Notes under the pieces: model-generated
Database searches by the model: none
What the model was told of the DNA's origin: nothing
Seen by the model: the letters and a program-made list of their open reading frames with translations, nothing else
Shown: positions 1-9,258 of the stretch, one piece after another
How the letters are laid out: the number at the start of each line of letters is the position of its first letter
How positions within the stretch are numbered: position 1 is the first letter of the stretch
Translations under genes and position numbers: made by a program
Origin: Thermococcus gorgonarius
Lineage (GTDB): Archaea > Methanobacteriota_B > Thermococci > Thermococcales > Thermococcaceae
DNA: 64,000 nucleotides
Assembly: GCF_002214385.1 (NCBI RefSeq)
Contig: NZ_CP014855.1
Coordinates: forward strand, 1,550,001-1,614,000
Direction: 5' to 3'

Positions 1-947
1 ATCTTCCGTTCTTCGAATTCAACTTCAACCTTGAAAACATCCGTCTCAACAACGTCCCTACCCAAGGGTATATCTAGAACAGCCTTGAGCTCAAAGGTTC
101 CGTGTCCCATGATAACGGGCCCGCTCCACAGCTTTCCGAGTATCGAGCGGGGCGTAACCGAGCCATAGTGTGTGAAGAGCACAGTTTTCTCCTCGGGGAG
201 AGTTGAAAAGCTGAAGTCAAAGCTGCCTCCTTCGGCGACTTTTTTCCATATATCACCCGAGCCGACTTCTATTCTAACTTTTCTTGCCTTCGAAAGCTCT
301 GCCCAGACGTTACCGCGCAGGAACTTCCCATCTCCCCTAAAGCTCACCTGAGCCATGTCGTCTCCTCTGCTCAGGCTGAGCTGTCCTTCTCCTTCAACAA
401 CTCCTTTATCTGTCAGGACGAGTATAAGGGAACCGTCGTACCTGCCGCCCCTGATCCTCAACGCAGGAGCTTCAATGATCCCAGTGCCGTCCGGACGGAG
501 CTCAACGCGGAAGGGGCCCTCCGGAAGTGGAGCTTCCAGGCCGCGTCCCCGCTCTTCAGCCCTAAAGCTCCTTCTCGTTCGGTACCTCCTACTGGTCGTG
601 GTTCCAGAGCTCGTTGTGGTATGCCCGTACGTCCAGTAGCCCTCGAGGAAGACCCTGCCCAACTCGTATTCAACTTCCTCAGGAAAAGCCACCGAAGTTT
701 CAGTTAGAGAAGCCTCATTGAACAGGGACGAGGCCTTCTTTCCACCACCAAGGACTCTCACGCCCATCCCAAATATCGCTCCCAGAATCAGCAGAGGGAC
801 CAGGATAAAGGGAAGGAGGAACCATGAGGACACGAAAGATGATGCCAAGCTGAGTATCGAAAGGGACGTTATTATGAAAACGATTGTGAAGAATGCTCCA
901 GCAACCATAACACCCGTTGGATTCTCCTTAACGAGCACCTTTTTCAT
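1..947 (-). CDS. Membrane-anchored protein, C-terminus cut by window edge
   Basis: The frame opens at ATG 947 and runs left without a stop to base 1, so about 315 codons are visible and the C-terminus lies outside. Two hydrophobic segments (about residues 13-36 and 40-60) are followed by a Ser/Thr/Arg-rich stretch (about 110-127) and a soluble, beta-rich-looking part. I recognise no named family. The soluble half lines up with the protein at 22608-23459 (PFxVE, PAxxI, GSG, GHG-x-(F/Y)-x-(L/I) and LD(I/V)P blocks), so the two look like distant paralogs. It diverges from the FAH-family gene at 1045, and no neighbour suggests a substrate. Confidence 0.8.
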   Translation of the reverse strand, partial: MKKVLVKENPTGVMVAGAFFTIVFIITSLSILSLASSFVSSWFLLPFILVPLLILGAIFGMGVRVLGGGKKASSLFNEASLTETSVAFPEEVEYELGRVFLEGYWTYGHTTTSSGTTTSRRYRTRRSFRAEERGRGLEAPLPEGPFRVELRPDGTGIIEAPALRIRGGRYDGSLILVLTDKGVVEGEGQLSLSRGDDMAQVSFRGDGKFLRGNVWAELSKARKVRIEVGSGDIWKKVAEGGSFDFSFSTLPEEKTVLFTHYGSVTPRSILGKLWSGPVIMGHGTFELKAVLDIPLGRDVVETDVFKVEVEFEERK

Positions 948-1044
948 GAGGACCACCGTACTAAGATGGGCATAGAGCTTATTACCTTTTCCCATCGTAG
1001 GGAAAAGCTTTAACCCCGCACCTCTGAAACCCCGTGGTGATACC

Positions 1045-1722
1045 ATGGTCAGACTTCCATTCCGAGATACCTATTACGAGCTCCGCCCGAGCAAGATAGT
1101 GGCTCTCGCTAAAAACTACGCCGAGCACGCTAAGGAGATGGAGAGCGATGTCCCGGAAAGACCGGTCTTCTTCCTGAAACCTCCAAGCTCGCTGATAGGC
1201 CCTGGAGAGCCGATAATTCTTCCAAGGATGAGCAAAAGGGTTGACCACGAGGTCGAGCTGGCGGTGATAATCGGAAAGCGCGCGAAGCGCGTTCCAGCGG
1301 AAAAGGCGATGGACTACGTTTTAGGTTACACCATAATGCTCGACATCACCGCCAGAGACCTTCAGGCAGAGGCGAAGAAAAAGGGCCTCCCCTGGACGAT
1401 TTCCAAGGGCTTCGACACCTTCGCCCCGGTCGGGCCGAGGGTTGTTGACAGGCGCGAGTTGAACATTGACGACCTCGAAATCGGCCTTAAGGTGAACGGC
1501 CAGCTGAGACAGCTCGGGAGGACGAGTCAAATGGTCTTCAAGGTTCCGGAGCTGATTGAGTACCTAAGCTCCGTCATGACGCTCGAGCCCGGCGATATCA
1601 TAGCCACCGGAACTCCCGCCGGAGTCGGCCCGCTGAGGCACGGTGATAAGGTTGAGGCCTGGATAGAGGGCATAGGAAGGGTCGAGTTCGACGTTTTAGC
1701 AGAGGACTCGATACTGTGCTGA
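1045..1722 (+). CDS. Fumarylacetoacetate hydrolase (FAH) family protein
   Basis: A 225-residue protein of the FAH fold, whose members cleave or hydrate beta-diketo or 2-keto acids using Mg/Mn. The expected metal ligands are visible as E69 and E71 in HEVELAV and D100 in MLDITARD, followed by KGFDTFAPVGP (start of the substrate lid) and ATGTPAGVGP near the end. The length fits small archaeal members, which often act as oxaloacetate decarboxylase or acylpyruvase, but the substrate cannot be read from sequence. The start ATG has a GGTGAT ribosome site 3 nt upstream. A weak TATA-like CTTTAA lies near 1008. The gene is probably monocistronic. Confidence 0.9.
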   Translation: MVRLPFRDTYYELRPSKIVALAKNYAEHAKEMESDVPERPVFFLKPPSSLIGPGEPIILPRMSKRVDHEVELAVIIGKRAKRVPAEKAMDYVLGYTIMLDITARDLQAEAKKKGLPWTISKGFDTFAPVGPRVVDRRELNIDDLEIGLKVNGQLRQLGRTSQMVFKVPELIEYLSSVMTLEPGDIIATGTPAGVGPLRHGDKVEAWIEGIGRVEFDVLAEDSILC

Positions 1723-1767
1723 GAAACTTTTTTAAGTTCTCTTTCTTTAACTCTACTAGGTGGTACC

Positions 1768-2112
1768 ATGAGGGGACGCTTCGCGGTGTTTCTGACCCTA
1801 ATGCTTATCGGCACAGTGGTAACCGCTGGATGCATCGAGGGCGGCAACTTCGTCTACTCCAAGGGAAAGAGCCTCTCCCCTGGAGACTCGCTCACCTAAG
1901 TCTTCAGCGGGCCTGTGAACCTGACGGTCAAGGTGAGTTCGAACGTTCCCGTTGAGGTTAAGATAGTTGGAGACAAGGACGTCCTAAGGGATTTTGGTTG
2001 GACAAAGAAGATAGACACCATTGTGGAGCTTCCAAAGGGGAAGTGGAAGGTTGTAATTAAAAATCCAGGGAACGAGAAGGCAACACTCGATATAGAGCTG
2101 AAAGGCTCGTGA
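1768..2112 (+). pseudogene. Small lipoprotein gene interrupted by an in-frame TAA
   Basis: ATG 1768 with a GGTGG ribosome site starts a signal peptide with a lipobox-like TAGC (lipidated Cys at residue 22). At codon 44 (1897-1899) a TAA stops it. The same frame continues without another stop to TGA 2110-2112, giving about 70 more codons rich in V/K/E that look like a small beta-sandwich. The intact product would be a lipoprotein of about 114 residues on the cell surface. A single change (for example TAC to TAA) explains the break. Either it is a recent nonsense mutation or a sequencing error. If translated as is, only a 43-residue lipopeptide results. Function unknown. Confidence 0.75.
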
Positions 2113-2114
2113 GG

Positions 2115-3266
<1,152 letters not shown>

Positions 3267-3286
3267 CCAAAGGGCTAACTGCTTTC

Positions 3287-4438
3287 ATGGAGGGCTCCTG
3301 GCGCTTCAGGAGGCTCGTCTTCTTGGTCTTCTCGACAATCCCGGTTATCTCTGCGCTAGCCCATTATCCAGCCATAACGGGCACGGTCGGAGAGCTTATG
3401 CGCTTTACCGGTTTGGCAATCATGCTCATCTCCGGCGGGATGGCCGTCTACATCCACTCGCTCTTTCCCAAAAAGCACGACAGACCTGAGAACTTTGAAA
3501 AGCTCCTCAAGGACGGTCCCTACCGCTTCGTTAGGCACCCCTTCTATTCGGCCTTCATGTTCCTCGGCTTTGGGATTGCCCTCTTCTTTGCCAGCGTTCC
3601 AGGAATGGTTGTCTCGCTCCTCATGGTTCCCCTCTGGGGGAGGCTTGCCGAAATGGAGGAGAGGGAACTCTTAGAATACTGGGGCGAGGAGTACGCGAAG
3701 CTTATTGAGACGAGGGGCAGGTTTTTGCCAAGGGCTGAGTCCTGCCCCGGTAGAGTTCTTCTTGTTCTCTCGATTTTCCTCCTCGACTATTTTACTCTCT
3801 ATGGCCTCAAGGCGCTTTTCGTTGATAGTTACACGGTTGAATTCTTCATCCGCGTTGCCATTCTCTTAACCATGACCCTCGGCTTTGCCCTTCTCATCTC
3901 AAAATCCCTGGGGGTAAGGGCTGAATTCGGCTTCAGAAGGGACGAAATCTGGAGGAGTTTCTTACTTGCCTCGGCCCTCTCACTGCCCAGCCCGCTCCTC
4001 CAGCTTCAAGCGGGGAGCTTTCACGGCTTTCACGTTCAAACATCCGTTGCCTTGATATTCCTCGCCTACCTGCTCTTCGCTATCTACACTTTCTCCGTTT
4101 TCGTTGCCTTCCCAATCGAGGTTTTAGCTCCGTGCGGAAGGCTCTGGCTGATTGTTCCGCCGCTCTTTCTCTTCGTTTACGACAACTACTACTTCAACGC
4201 GGGGAAGATGCCTCCACTCGGCGACCTCATCCTGTTCGTCCTCCTGTACCCAGTCGTTTACAAGAAGACGAGAAATGTTGCCGGGATTATTCTGGCTTAC
4301 CTTTTCATCGCCGAATGGGACCCCTGGTGGGCCTTCGGGAGCTCTTACGGATGGGATGCCTTTAAACTCGCCGGGCTGATTAGGGTTGGCATTTCTCTGC
4401 TCTCCATCCCTCTGGCGGTTAAGTTCTGGAGGAGGTGA
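3287..4438 (+). CDS. Membrane protein with N-terminal ICMT/phospholipid methyltransferase-like domain
   Basis: A 383-residue multi-spanning protein. The first 150 residues match the isoprenylcysteine methyltransferase/PEMT fold: two membrane spans, then GPYRFVRHPFYSAF (77-90), two more spans, and an acidic EERELLEYWGEEY block (125-137), the usual SAM-binding signature. Residues about 155-383 add roughly seven further hydrophobic segments that I cannot assign. The family is normally 150-250 residues, so this is a fusion or a two-domain form. It probably methylates a lipid or membrane-bound small molecule; that is inference. It diverges from trm14 and converges on the GTPase gene, whose stop is 3 nt away. 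Confidence 0.75.
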   Translation: MEGSWRFRRLVFLVFSTIPVISALAHYPAITGTVGELMRFTGLAIMLISGGMAVYIHSLFPKKHDRPENFEKLLKDGPYRFVRHPFYSAFMFLGFGIALFFASVPGMVVSLLMVPLWGRLAEMEERELLEYWGEEYAKLIETRGRFLPRAESCPGRVLLVLSIFLLDYFTLYGLKALFVDSYTVEFFIRVAILLTMTLGFALLISKSLGVRAEFGFRRDEIWRSFLLASALSLPSPLLQLQAGSFHGFHVQTSVALIFLAYLLFAIYTFSVFVAFPIEVLAPCGRLWLIVPPLFLFVYDNYYFNAGKMPPLGDLILFVLLYPVVYKKTRNVAGIILAYLFIAEWDPWWAFGSSYGWDAFKLAGLIRVGISLLSIPLAVKFWRR

Positions 4439-4440
4439 CT

Positions 4441-5514
4441 TCACTCCATCACCGCTATTACTCCCTTCCACTTCTTCCCAAAGCACTCGCTGGCCAAAGC
4501 GTGCTTTCCAGTTAGTTCTTCAAGGAACTTAACGGCCGAGTCACACTTCTTGAAGCCCGTCGCGATGCCAACCGTTATCCCCTCGATTTCCCTTACTCCG
4601 GCGCGCTTCTGGTTGTCCAGCTTATCCCGAAGTTCATCCCCATACTTCCACAGGATTCTCCTCGGGTCGAGGAGCAGGTCTTTCTCAACTCCCTCAAGCA
4701 CGTCCTCGAAGTCCCAGACGAAGTCTCTTTCCTTCTCCTCCTCGCTCGCGAAGAGGGTGAAGCGACCTGTCTGCCACTCGCGGAGGAGCCATCTAGCCGT
4801 CTCCTCAAGGTCGACCTCGCCACCGGTCTTTATCATTCCGCGTTTCTCGCCAATCCTTCTAAGTACTTCCTCCTCGTTCTCAAACTCCTCGATGCCAAAC
4901 TTTTCGGTTATCGCTTCCTTTCTCGTCTCAAGGATGCGCGAGATAAGCTTTAGGGCTGGCTTAACTGGTTCCTCTATCTTGTCCGCTGGAAAACCACCCT
5001 TTATTACGAGCTCGTCGAAGTCGTCTATCGGAACGACGCCGGGGCTGTCGAGAAGCCATATCCTCTTGCTCAGCCTTATGAGCTGTTTTCCCTTTGTGTA
5101 GCCCGGTATCGGTGCCGTTCCCACGGCTCTTTTCCCCTTGAGGGTGTTGATTATCGTGCTCTTTCCAACGTTGGGGTAGCCTATGAGGGCCACCTTAACT
5201 CTCTCCTTATCATCCAGCAGGGGCTTTGCGAGCTTTTTTATTTCCTTCCTCAGGATTCCAGTCCCTTTTCTTTCCCTCGCGCTTATGAAGACAACAGGAA
5301 TCTCACTCCTCCTCTTGTACTCTTCCGCCCACTCCTTCGGCACTAAATCGGCCTTGTTCATGACTATAAGGAGAGGTTTTCCGCTCTCCTGGATTAGTCT
5401 TTCCAGCTTTCTGTTGCGAGTTCCTATTGGGTCCCTGGCGTCAACTACCTCAACGATAAGGTCAGCCTCGTCTATTACTTCCCTCACCACTCGCCACGCT
5501 TTCCTCTGCTTCAT
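4441..5514 (-). CDS. Circularly permuted GTPase, YlqF/MMR1-HSR1 type
   Basis: 357 residues with the G motifs in permuted order: G4 NKAD (53-56), G5 SA (78-79), G1 GYPNVGKST (112-120), G2 GTAPIPGYTKG, G3 DSPG (156-159). This order defines the YlqF/YawG GTPases that help assemble the large ribosomal subunit. The archaeal C-terminal part (about 190-357) is charged and has no motif I recognise. ATG 5514 has GGTGATTAAG as a ribosome site, which lies inside the end of the upstream gene (5462-5812). The two genes overlap by 53 nt and are probably translationally coupled. Confidence 0.9.
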   Translation of the reverse strand: MKQRKAWRVVREVIDEADLIVEVVDARDPIGTRNRKLERLIQESGKPLLIVMNKADLVPKEWAEEYKRRSEIPVVFISARERKGTGILRKEIKKLAKPLLDDKERVKVALIGYPNVGKSTIINTLKGKRAVGTAPIPGYTKGKQLIRLSKRIWLLDSPGVVPIDDFDELVIKGGFPADKIEEPVKPALKLISRILETRKEAITEKFGIEEFENEEEVLRRIGEKRGMIKTGGEVDLEETARWLLREWQTGRFTLFASEEEKERDFVWDFEDVLEGVEKDLLLDPRRILWKYGDELRDKLDNQKRAGVREIEGITVGIATGFKKCDSAVKFLEELTGKHALASECFGKKWKGVIAVME

Positions 5515-5812
5515 CCTTAATCACCGTTATCTCGAATATTACCGTCCCGCCGTCCGTGTAGGGTGGCCCCGGATCGAGGCACTGGACGTAGGCTTTGTCC
5601 CCTCTGCCGAGGCCTAGCTCGCTCGGTTTAATACCCTTTCGGAGGGCCACGATGTAAGGCAACAGCGAGGCGAATGCATGGGTGCATATCGCGTCCGTTT
5701 CATCAAGCTTCACCCTCGGCCCTTCAATAACGATTCGGTCGCCAAGATGAAAAACCGGGCATTTTCCTCGAATTTTCACTACACGAGCCTCAAGCCTTTC
5801 CACAGGCCACAC
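5462..5812 (-). CDS. TIGR04076 family protein
   Basis: A 116-residue protein resembling the TIGR04076 family of small proteins of unknown function. It has the early GKCPVFHLGD motif, a central CTHAFASLLPY, and a late C followed by PxYxDGGTVIFE. GTG 5812 is used here; GTG 5803 or 5779 are in-frame alternatives, and the TATA-like box at about 5820-5830 is very close to 5812, which favours a later start. The last 18 codons overlap the downstream GTPase gene and extend past where the family usually ends. I do not know its function. Confidence 0.7.
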   Translation of the reverse strand: MWPVERLEARVVKIRGKCPVFHLGDRIVIEGPRVKLDETDAICTHAFASLLPYIVALRKGIKPSELGLGRGDKAYVQCLDPGPPYTDGGTVIFEITVIKDEAEESVASGEGSNRRG

Positions 5813-5894
5813 CGAAACCTAAATAAGGTTTGAAGTTCAAAAGACCAACTGACTTAAGGAAAAGGTGGGTATAACTCTCACGGTGGTGTTCAAA

Positions 5895-7199
5895 GTGGCC
5901 GAGGATATAGAAAGTAAGATTAGACGCCTGAGAGAACTGGGAAAGGCCGCCACAGAACCCGAAACCCCCCCGACAGCCAGACCTAAACCCGAATCCAGGT
6001 TCAGAATTCCGAGAAGGAGAATAGGGAGTATAAGGGAAAGAGAGAGAAGGAGAAGGATAATCATTGGTGCATCAATCATTGTAGTGCTCATCCTGATTGC
6101 ATCGTTTGGTGTTTACACGTGGTATTCCAATAAAAAAGCCTCCGAGCTTGAAAAAGCAAAACAGGAAAAACTACAGCTTCTAGACCAGACGTTTAAACCC
6201 TTATTAGACAAAGGATACGGAACGGAAACGTACTCCCAGCTGAGGGCAAAGATACTCCAGGCCAAGTCAAAGGAGGAACTGAACGAGATAGATATAAACA
6301 CCGCTTACGCACAGGTTCTCCAGAAATATGAGGCTGATCAGCAGAGACAGAAACAGCTGGAGTTCCAGAAAGAGCTAAACCAGACAAAAGAGAGAAAAAT
6401 ACAGGAGATAAACATCCTCTTCCAGCCGCTTCTGGAGCAGAGCGTGTCAACTCCCGTTAGAGGAAAAATCCTCGACGCAAGGAACAGTTTGATCAATCAG
6501 GTGAAGAAAGCCAACTCCATTGAGGAAGTTAACGGAACCAACCCAATTCCGATAGTGGTTTCCCTCTGGCATGAAGTGTACAAGGACAGGATAAACAGGA
6601 TGCCCGGAAGTTACGTCATCTTTGAATACAACGGCACTGCAAGGATGCTCACTAAAACAGAGGCAAAGGAATTCATAACATCGATAATGGACCTGAATGA
6701 ACTTTTGAAGTACAGGGTAAGAAAAGTGGAGTTCGTAAGGTTAGCCCTTCTCGTTCCGAGGGAGAGAGCAAATGGAGGATTCCTTAAGAAAGGAGCAAAG
6801 GTAAGAATATACACCGAGGAAGGAACGGTAGCAGACATGGGTTACATCGAAGAGATACTTATTCCAGCAACAGCTGGAGTCATTAACCTTAACGAGAACA
6901 TGGAGAGTGTATCCGGAAACGTCTCGGACTACTCCCGGTATTACTACTCCATAGACCTCGTACAGCTTCTGAGGGCTCTTGCTGCCAACGAGGCTGACAA
7001 TCCAGACGAACTCATAGCAAAGCTCAAAGACTACGGAATAAAGCTGACGAGCCTGGAGGAAGAAACTCAGCTTCAGTCTATCCCATATGGGGTTCCATAC
7101 CTGGTAATCGTAAAAGTTCCAGACATATACGTTCCAAAGATCATCTATGCCACACAGCACCAGTACAACTCCCTGACAATAGGGGAGGTACTCGGGTGA
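5895..7199 (+). CDS. DUF515-like membrane protein heading a secretion/pilus operon
   Basis: About 434 residues. A short cytoplasmic Pro/Arg-rich head is followed by one membrane span (about 55-76), a long Lys/Glu/Gln-rich coiled coil (about 78-230) and a beta-rich C-terminal domain with an SAF-like MPGSYVIFEYNGTARML start. It resembles the archaeal DUF515 family found beside type II/IV secretion ATPases. I chose GTG 5895 because GGTGGTG lies 6 nt upstream; GTG 5865 would add ten residues. It precedes the ATPase by about 30 nt, so it is probably the first gene of a four-gene operon, with an envelope structural role inferred from context. Confidence 0.75.
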   Translation: MAEDIESKIRRLRELGKAATEPETPPTARPKPESRFRIPRRRIGSIRERERRRRIIIGASIIVVLILIASFGVYTWYSNKKASELEKAKQEKLQLLDQTFKPLLDKGYGTETYSQLRAKILQAKSKEELNEIDINTAYAQVLQKYEADQQRQKQLEFQKELNQTKERKIQEINILFQPLLEQSVSTPVRGKILDARNSLINQVKKANSIEEVNGTNPIPIVVSLWHEVYKDRINRMPGSYVIFEYNGTARMLTKTEAKEFITSIMDLNELLKYRVRKVEFVRLALLVPRERANGGFLKKGAKVRIYTEEGTVADMGYIEEILIPATAGVINLNENMESVSGNVSDYSRYYYSIDLVQLLRALAANEADNPDELIAKLKDYGIKLTSLEEETQLQSIPYGVPYLVIVKVPDIYVPKIIYATQHQYNSLTIGEVLG

Positions 7200-7228
7200 G
7201 AGGGTAAGACCAGAACTGGGTGAGATTC

Positions 7229-9244
7229 GTGGGAGAGGAAAAAAAGAAGAAGGAAAACTCCAGCTCCTGGATAGACGAGATACTTAGAGGGAAAAGCGAT
7301 CCCCTAGCAAATGTCTTCGAAAAGGAGAAAGAGAGCAAACAGACAGAAGAGATTCCTCTGCTATCAACGTCGTCCTCACCATTAGAGGAAATACTCGGCG
7401 GCAGAAGTGAAGAACCCCCCAAGAAGGCAAAGGATGAGGAAAAGAAAAAAATCTCTTCTGGAGCAGATATTATTTCAGCATTACTTGGAGGGAATGCAGA
7501 AGAAAAAACAATAACCTCTCTCCAAGAAGAAAAAACAGAAAAAGAAACGAAAAAAGAAACACCACCAAAGCCATCCGGCGTTGACATGCTCGGGGCGATC
7601 TTGGGTGGAGGAAGCTCAAGCCAGACAAAACCCCAAACACCAAAAAGAACAGCACCTCCGTTGCCGCTCCCCAAACCCAGAGCATCTCCGGGCCTCCAAG
7701 CTATAATTGGGGAGACCAGGTCTGAGGAGATATCCTATGACAGAAAGGCTCAAATTCTGGATGCTTACGGTAACGTAAGAATTTTGAAGATAAAGGAGGA
7801 ACCGGTCCCAATTTACGAACTTCGCCTTCCAAAACTTTCCAGAGAGGAAGAAGAACTCCTCGGGAGAGTCAGAGAAAGGGCAATAACTGAAATTCAGGTA
7901 GATCCCAGCATGATACCAAATTACGAGGAGAGGCGCAGGATATTCATGAGAGAAGTCAAAAGAATGCTGAAGGAAGCGGCGCCAAATCTATCGGAAGGAA
8001 GAATAGAGGTTATGGCCGAGCTGATAGTCCAGAATATGCTCGGATATGGCCTTCTGGATCCTCTCGTGAGGGACGACAACCTCGAGGAAATAATGGTCAT
8101 AGGAACCAACAAGCCAGTCTACGTTTGGCACAGGCGCTTCTACATGTGCAAGACCAACATAGTGTTCAAAGATGAGAGGGATATACTAAATATCATAGAG
8201 AGAATAGCCAGAGAAGTCGGGAGAAGGATTGACCAGCAGAGTCCTCTCCTCGACGCCCGCTTACCCGATGGAAGCCGTGTTAACGCCACAATACCCCCCA
8301 TAAGCCTTGATGGACCCACAATAACAATCCGTAAGTTCAAAAAGGACCCCCTGACGATAATAGACCTGATAAAGTACGGTACTCTGAACAGTGAGGTTGC
8401 TGCCTTTCTATGGCTCTTGGTTGATGGCCTTGGAGTAAAACCCGCGAACATTCTAGTGGCGGGAGGAACAGGTTCCGGAAAAACGACAACGCTCAACGCA
8501 CTGGCAATGTTCATACCACCAAGTGAGCGTGTTATCAGCATAGAGGACACCGCAGAACTCCAGCTTCCAGTGGAACACTGGGTTCGCCTCGAAACCAGAC
8601 CGCCAAACCTCGAAGGAAAGGGAGAAGTAACTATGGATGATCTAGTGAGGAACACCCTGCGTATGCGTCCGGATAGAATTATAGTCGGTGAGGTTCGCGG
8701 TCCCGAAGCGAGAACAATGTTTACAGCCATGAACACGGGACACGATGGTTGTATGGGAACCATACACGCCAACAGCGCCAGGGAGACAATAGTCAGGCTT
8801 GAGAGCCCGCCGATGAACGTCCCAAGAATAATGATCCCGGCTCTCGACATTATACTGATGCAGGTCCGCTTCCACAGCAGGAAAAAGGGAACCGTAAGGA
8901 GGGTAACTGAGATAGCAGAGGTTTCAGGAATAGAAGGAGATAACATACAGCTCAACAAGCTCTACAAGTATGACCCGGCAAGAGATGAACTATTGCCTAC
9001 AGAGGTTCCGAGCAGAGTAATGAACGAACTGTCCCGGCACACCGGGATGAGCATAAGCGAGCTGGAACTGGAACGAGAGAAGAGAAAGATAATCCTGGAA
9101 TGGATGATAGAAAAGGGAATCAGGAGCATCGAAGAAGTCGGCCACTACATCAAGATGTTCTACATTGACGAGGAAGCCTTGCTTGAAAAAATTGAGAGGG
9201 AAAGCTCCTCCGAACTCCAGGAGCAGATTCGGGCCCTAAAGTGA
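7229..9244 (+). CDS. Type II/IV secretion system ATPase (TadA/FlaI/GspE family)
   Basis: About 671 residues. The C-terminal 450 form a secretion ATPase: Walker A GGTGSGKT (about 412-419), an Asp-box region around SIEDTAELQ, Walker B IIVGEVRG (about 484-491), and a His-box with MGTIHANS. Such hexameric ATPases drive pilus or archaellum assembly from the cytoplasm. The first 160 residues are low complexity, Lys/Glu/Ser rich, and carry four copies of a short motif ending in (I/L)L-x-G. GTG 7229 has GGGTGA upstream; GTG 7220 would add three residues. Two platform proteins follow directly, so this is the motor of that machine. Confidence 0.92.
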   Translation: MGEEKKKKENSSSWIDEILRGKSDPLANVFEKEKESKQTEEIPLLSTSSSPLEEILGGRSEEPPKKAKDEEKKKISSGADIISALLGGNAEEKTITSLQEEKTEKETKKETPPKPSGVDMLGAILGGGSSSQTKPQTPKRTAPPLPLPKPRASPGLQAIIGETRSEEISYDRKAQILDAYGNVRILKIKEEPVPIYELRLPKLSREEEELLGRVRERAITEIQVDPSMIPNYEERRRIFMREVKRMLKEAAPNLSEGRIEVMAELIVQNMLGYGLLDPLVRDDNLEEIMVIGTNKPVYVWHRRFYMCKTNIVFKDERDILNIIERIAREVGRRIDQQSPLLDARLPDGSRVNATIPPISLDGPTITIRKFKKDPLTIIDLIKYGTLNSEVAAFLWLLVDGLGVKPANILVAGGTGSGKTTTLNALAMFIPPSERVISIEDTAELQLPVEHWVRLETRPPNLEGKGEVTMDDLVRNTLRMRPDRIIVGEVRGPEARTMFTAMNTGHDGCMGTIHANSARETIVRLESPPMNVPRIMIPALDIILMQVRFHSRKKGTVRRVTEIAEVSGIEGDNIQLNKLYKYDPARDELLPTEVPSRVMNELSRHTGMSISELELEREKRKIILEWMIEKGIRSIEEVGHYIKMFYIDEEALLEKIERESSSELQEQIRALK

Positions 9245-9258
9245 GTTGGTGATGAGCA

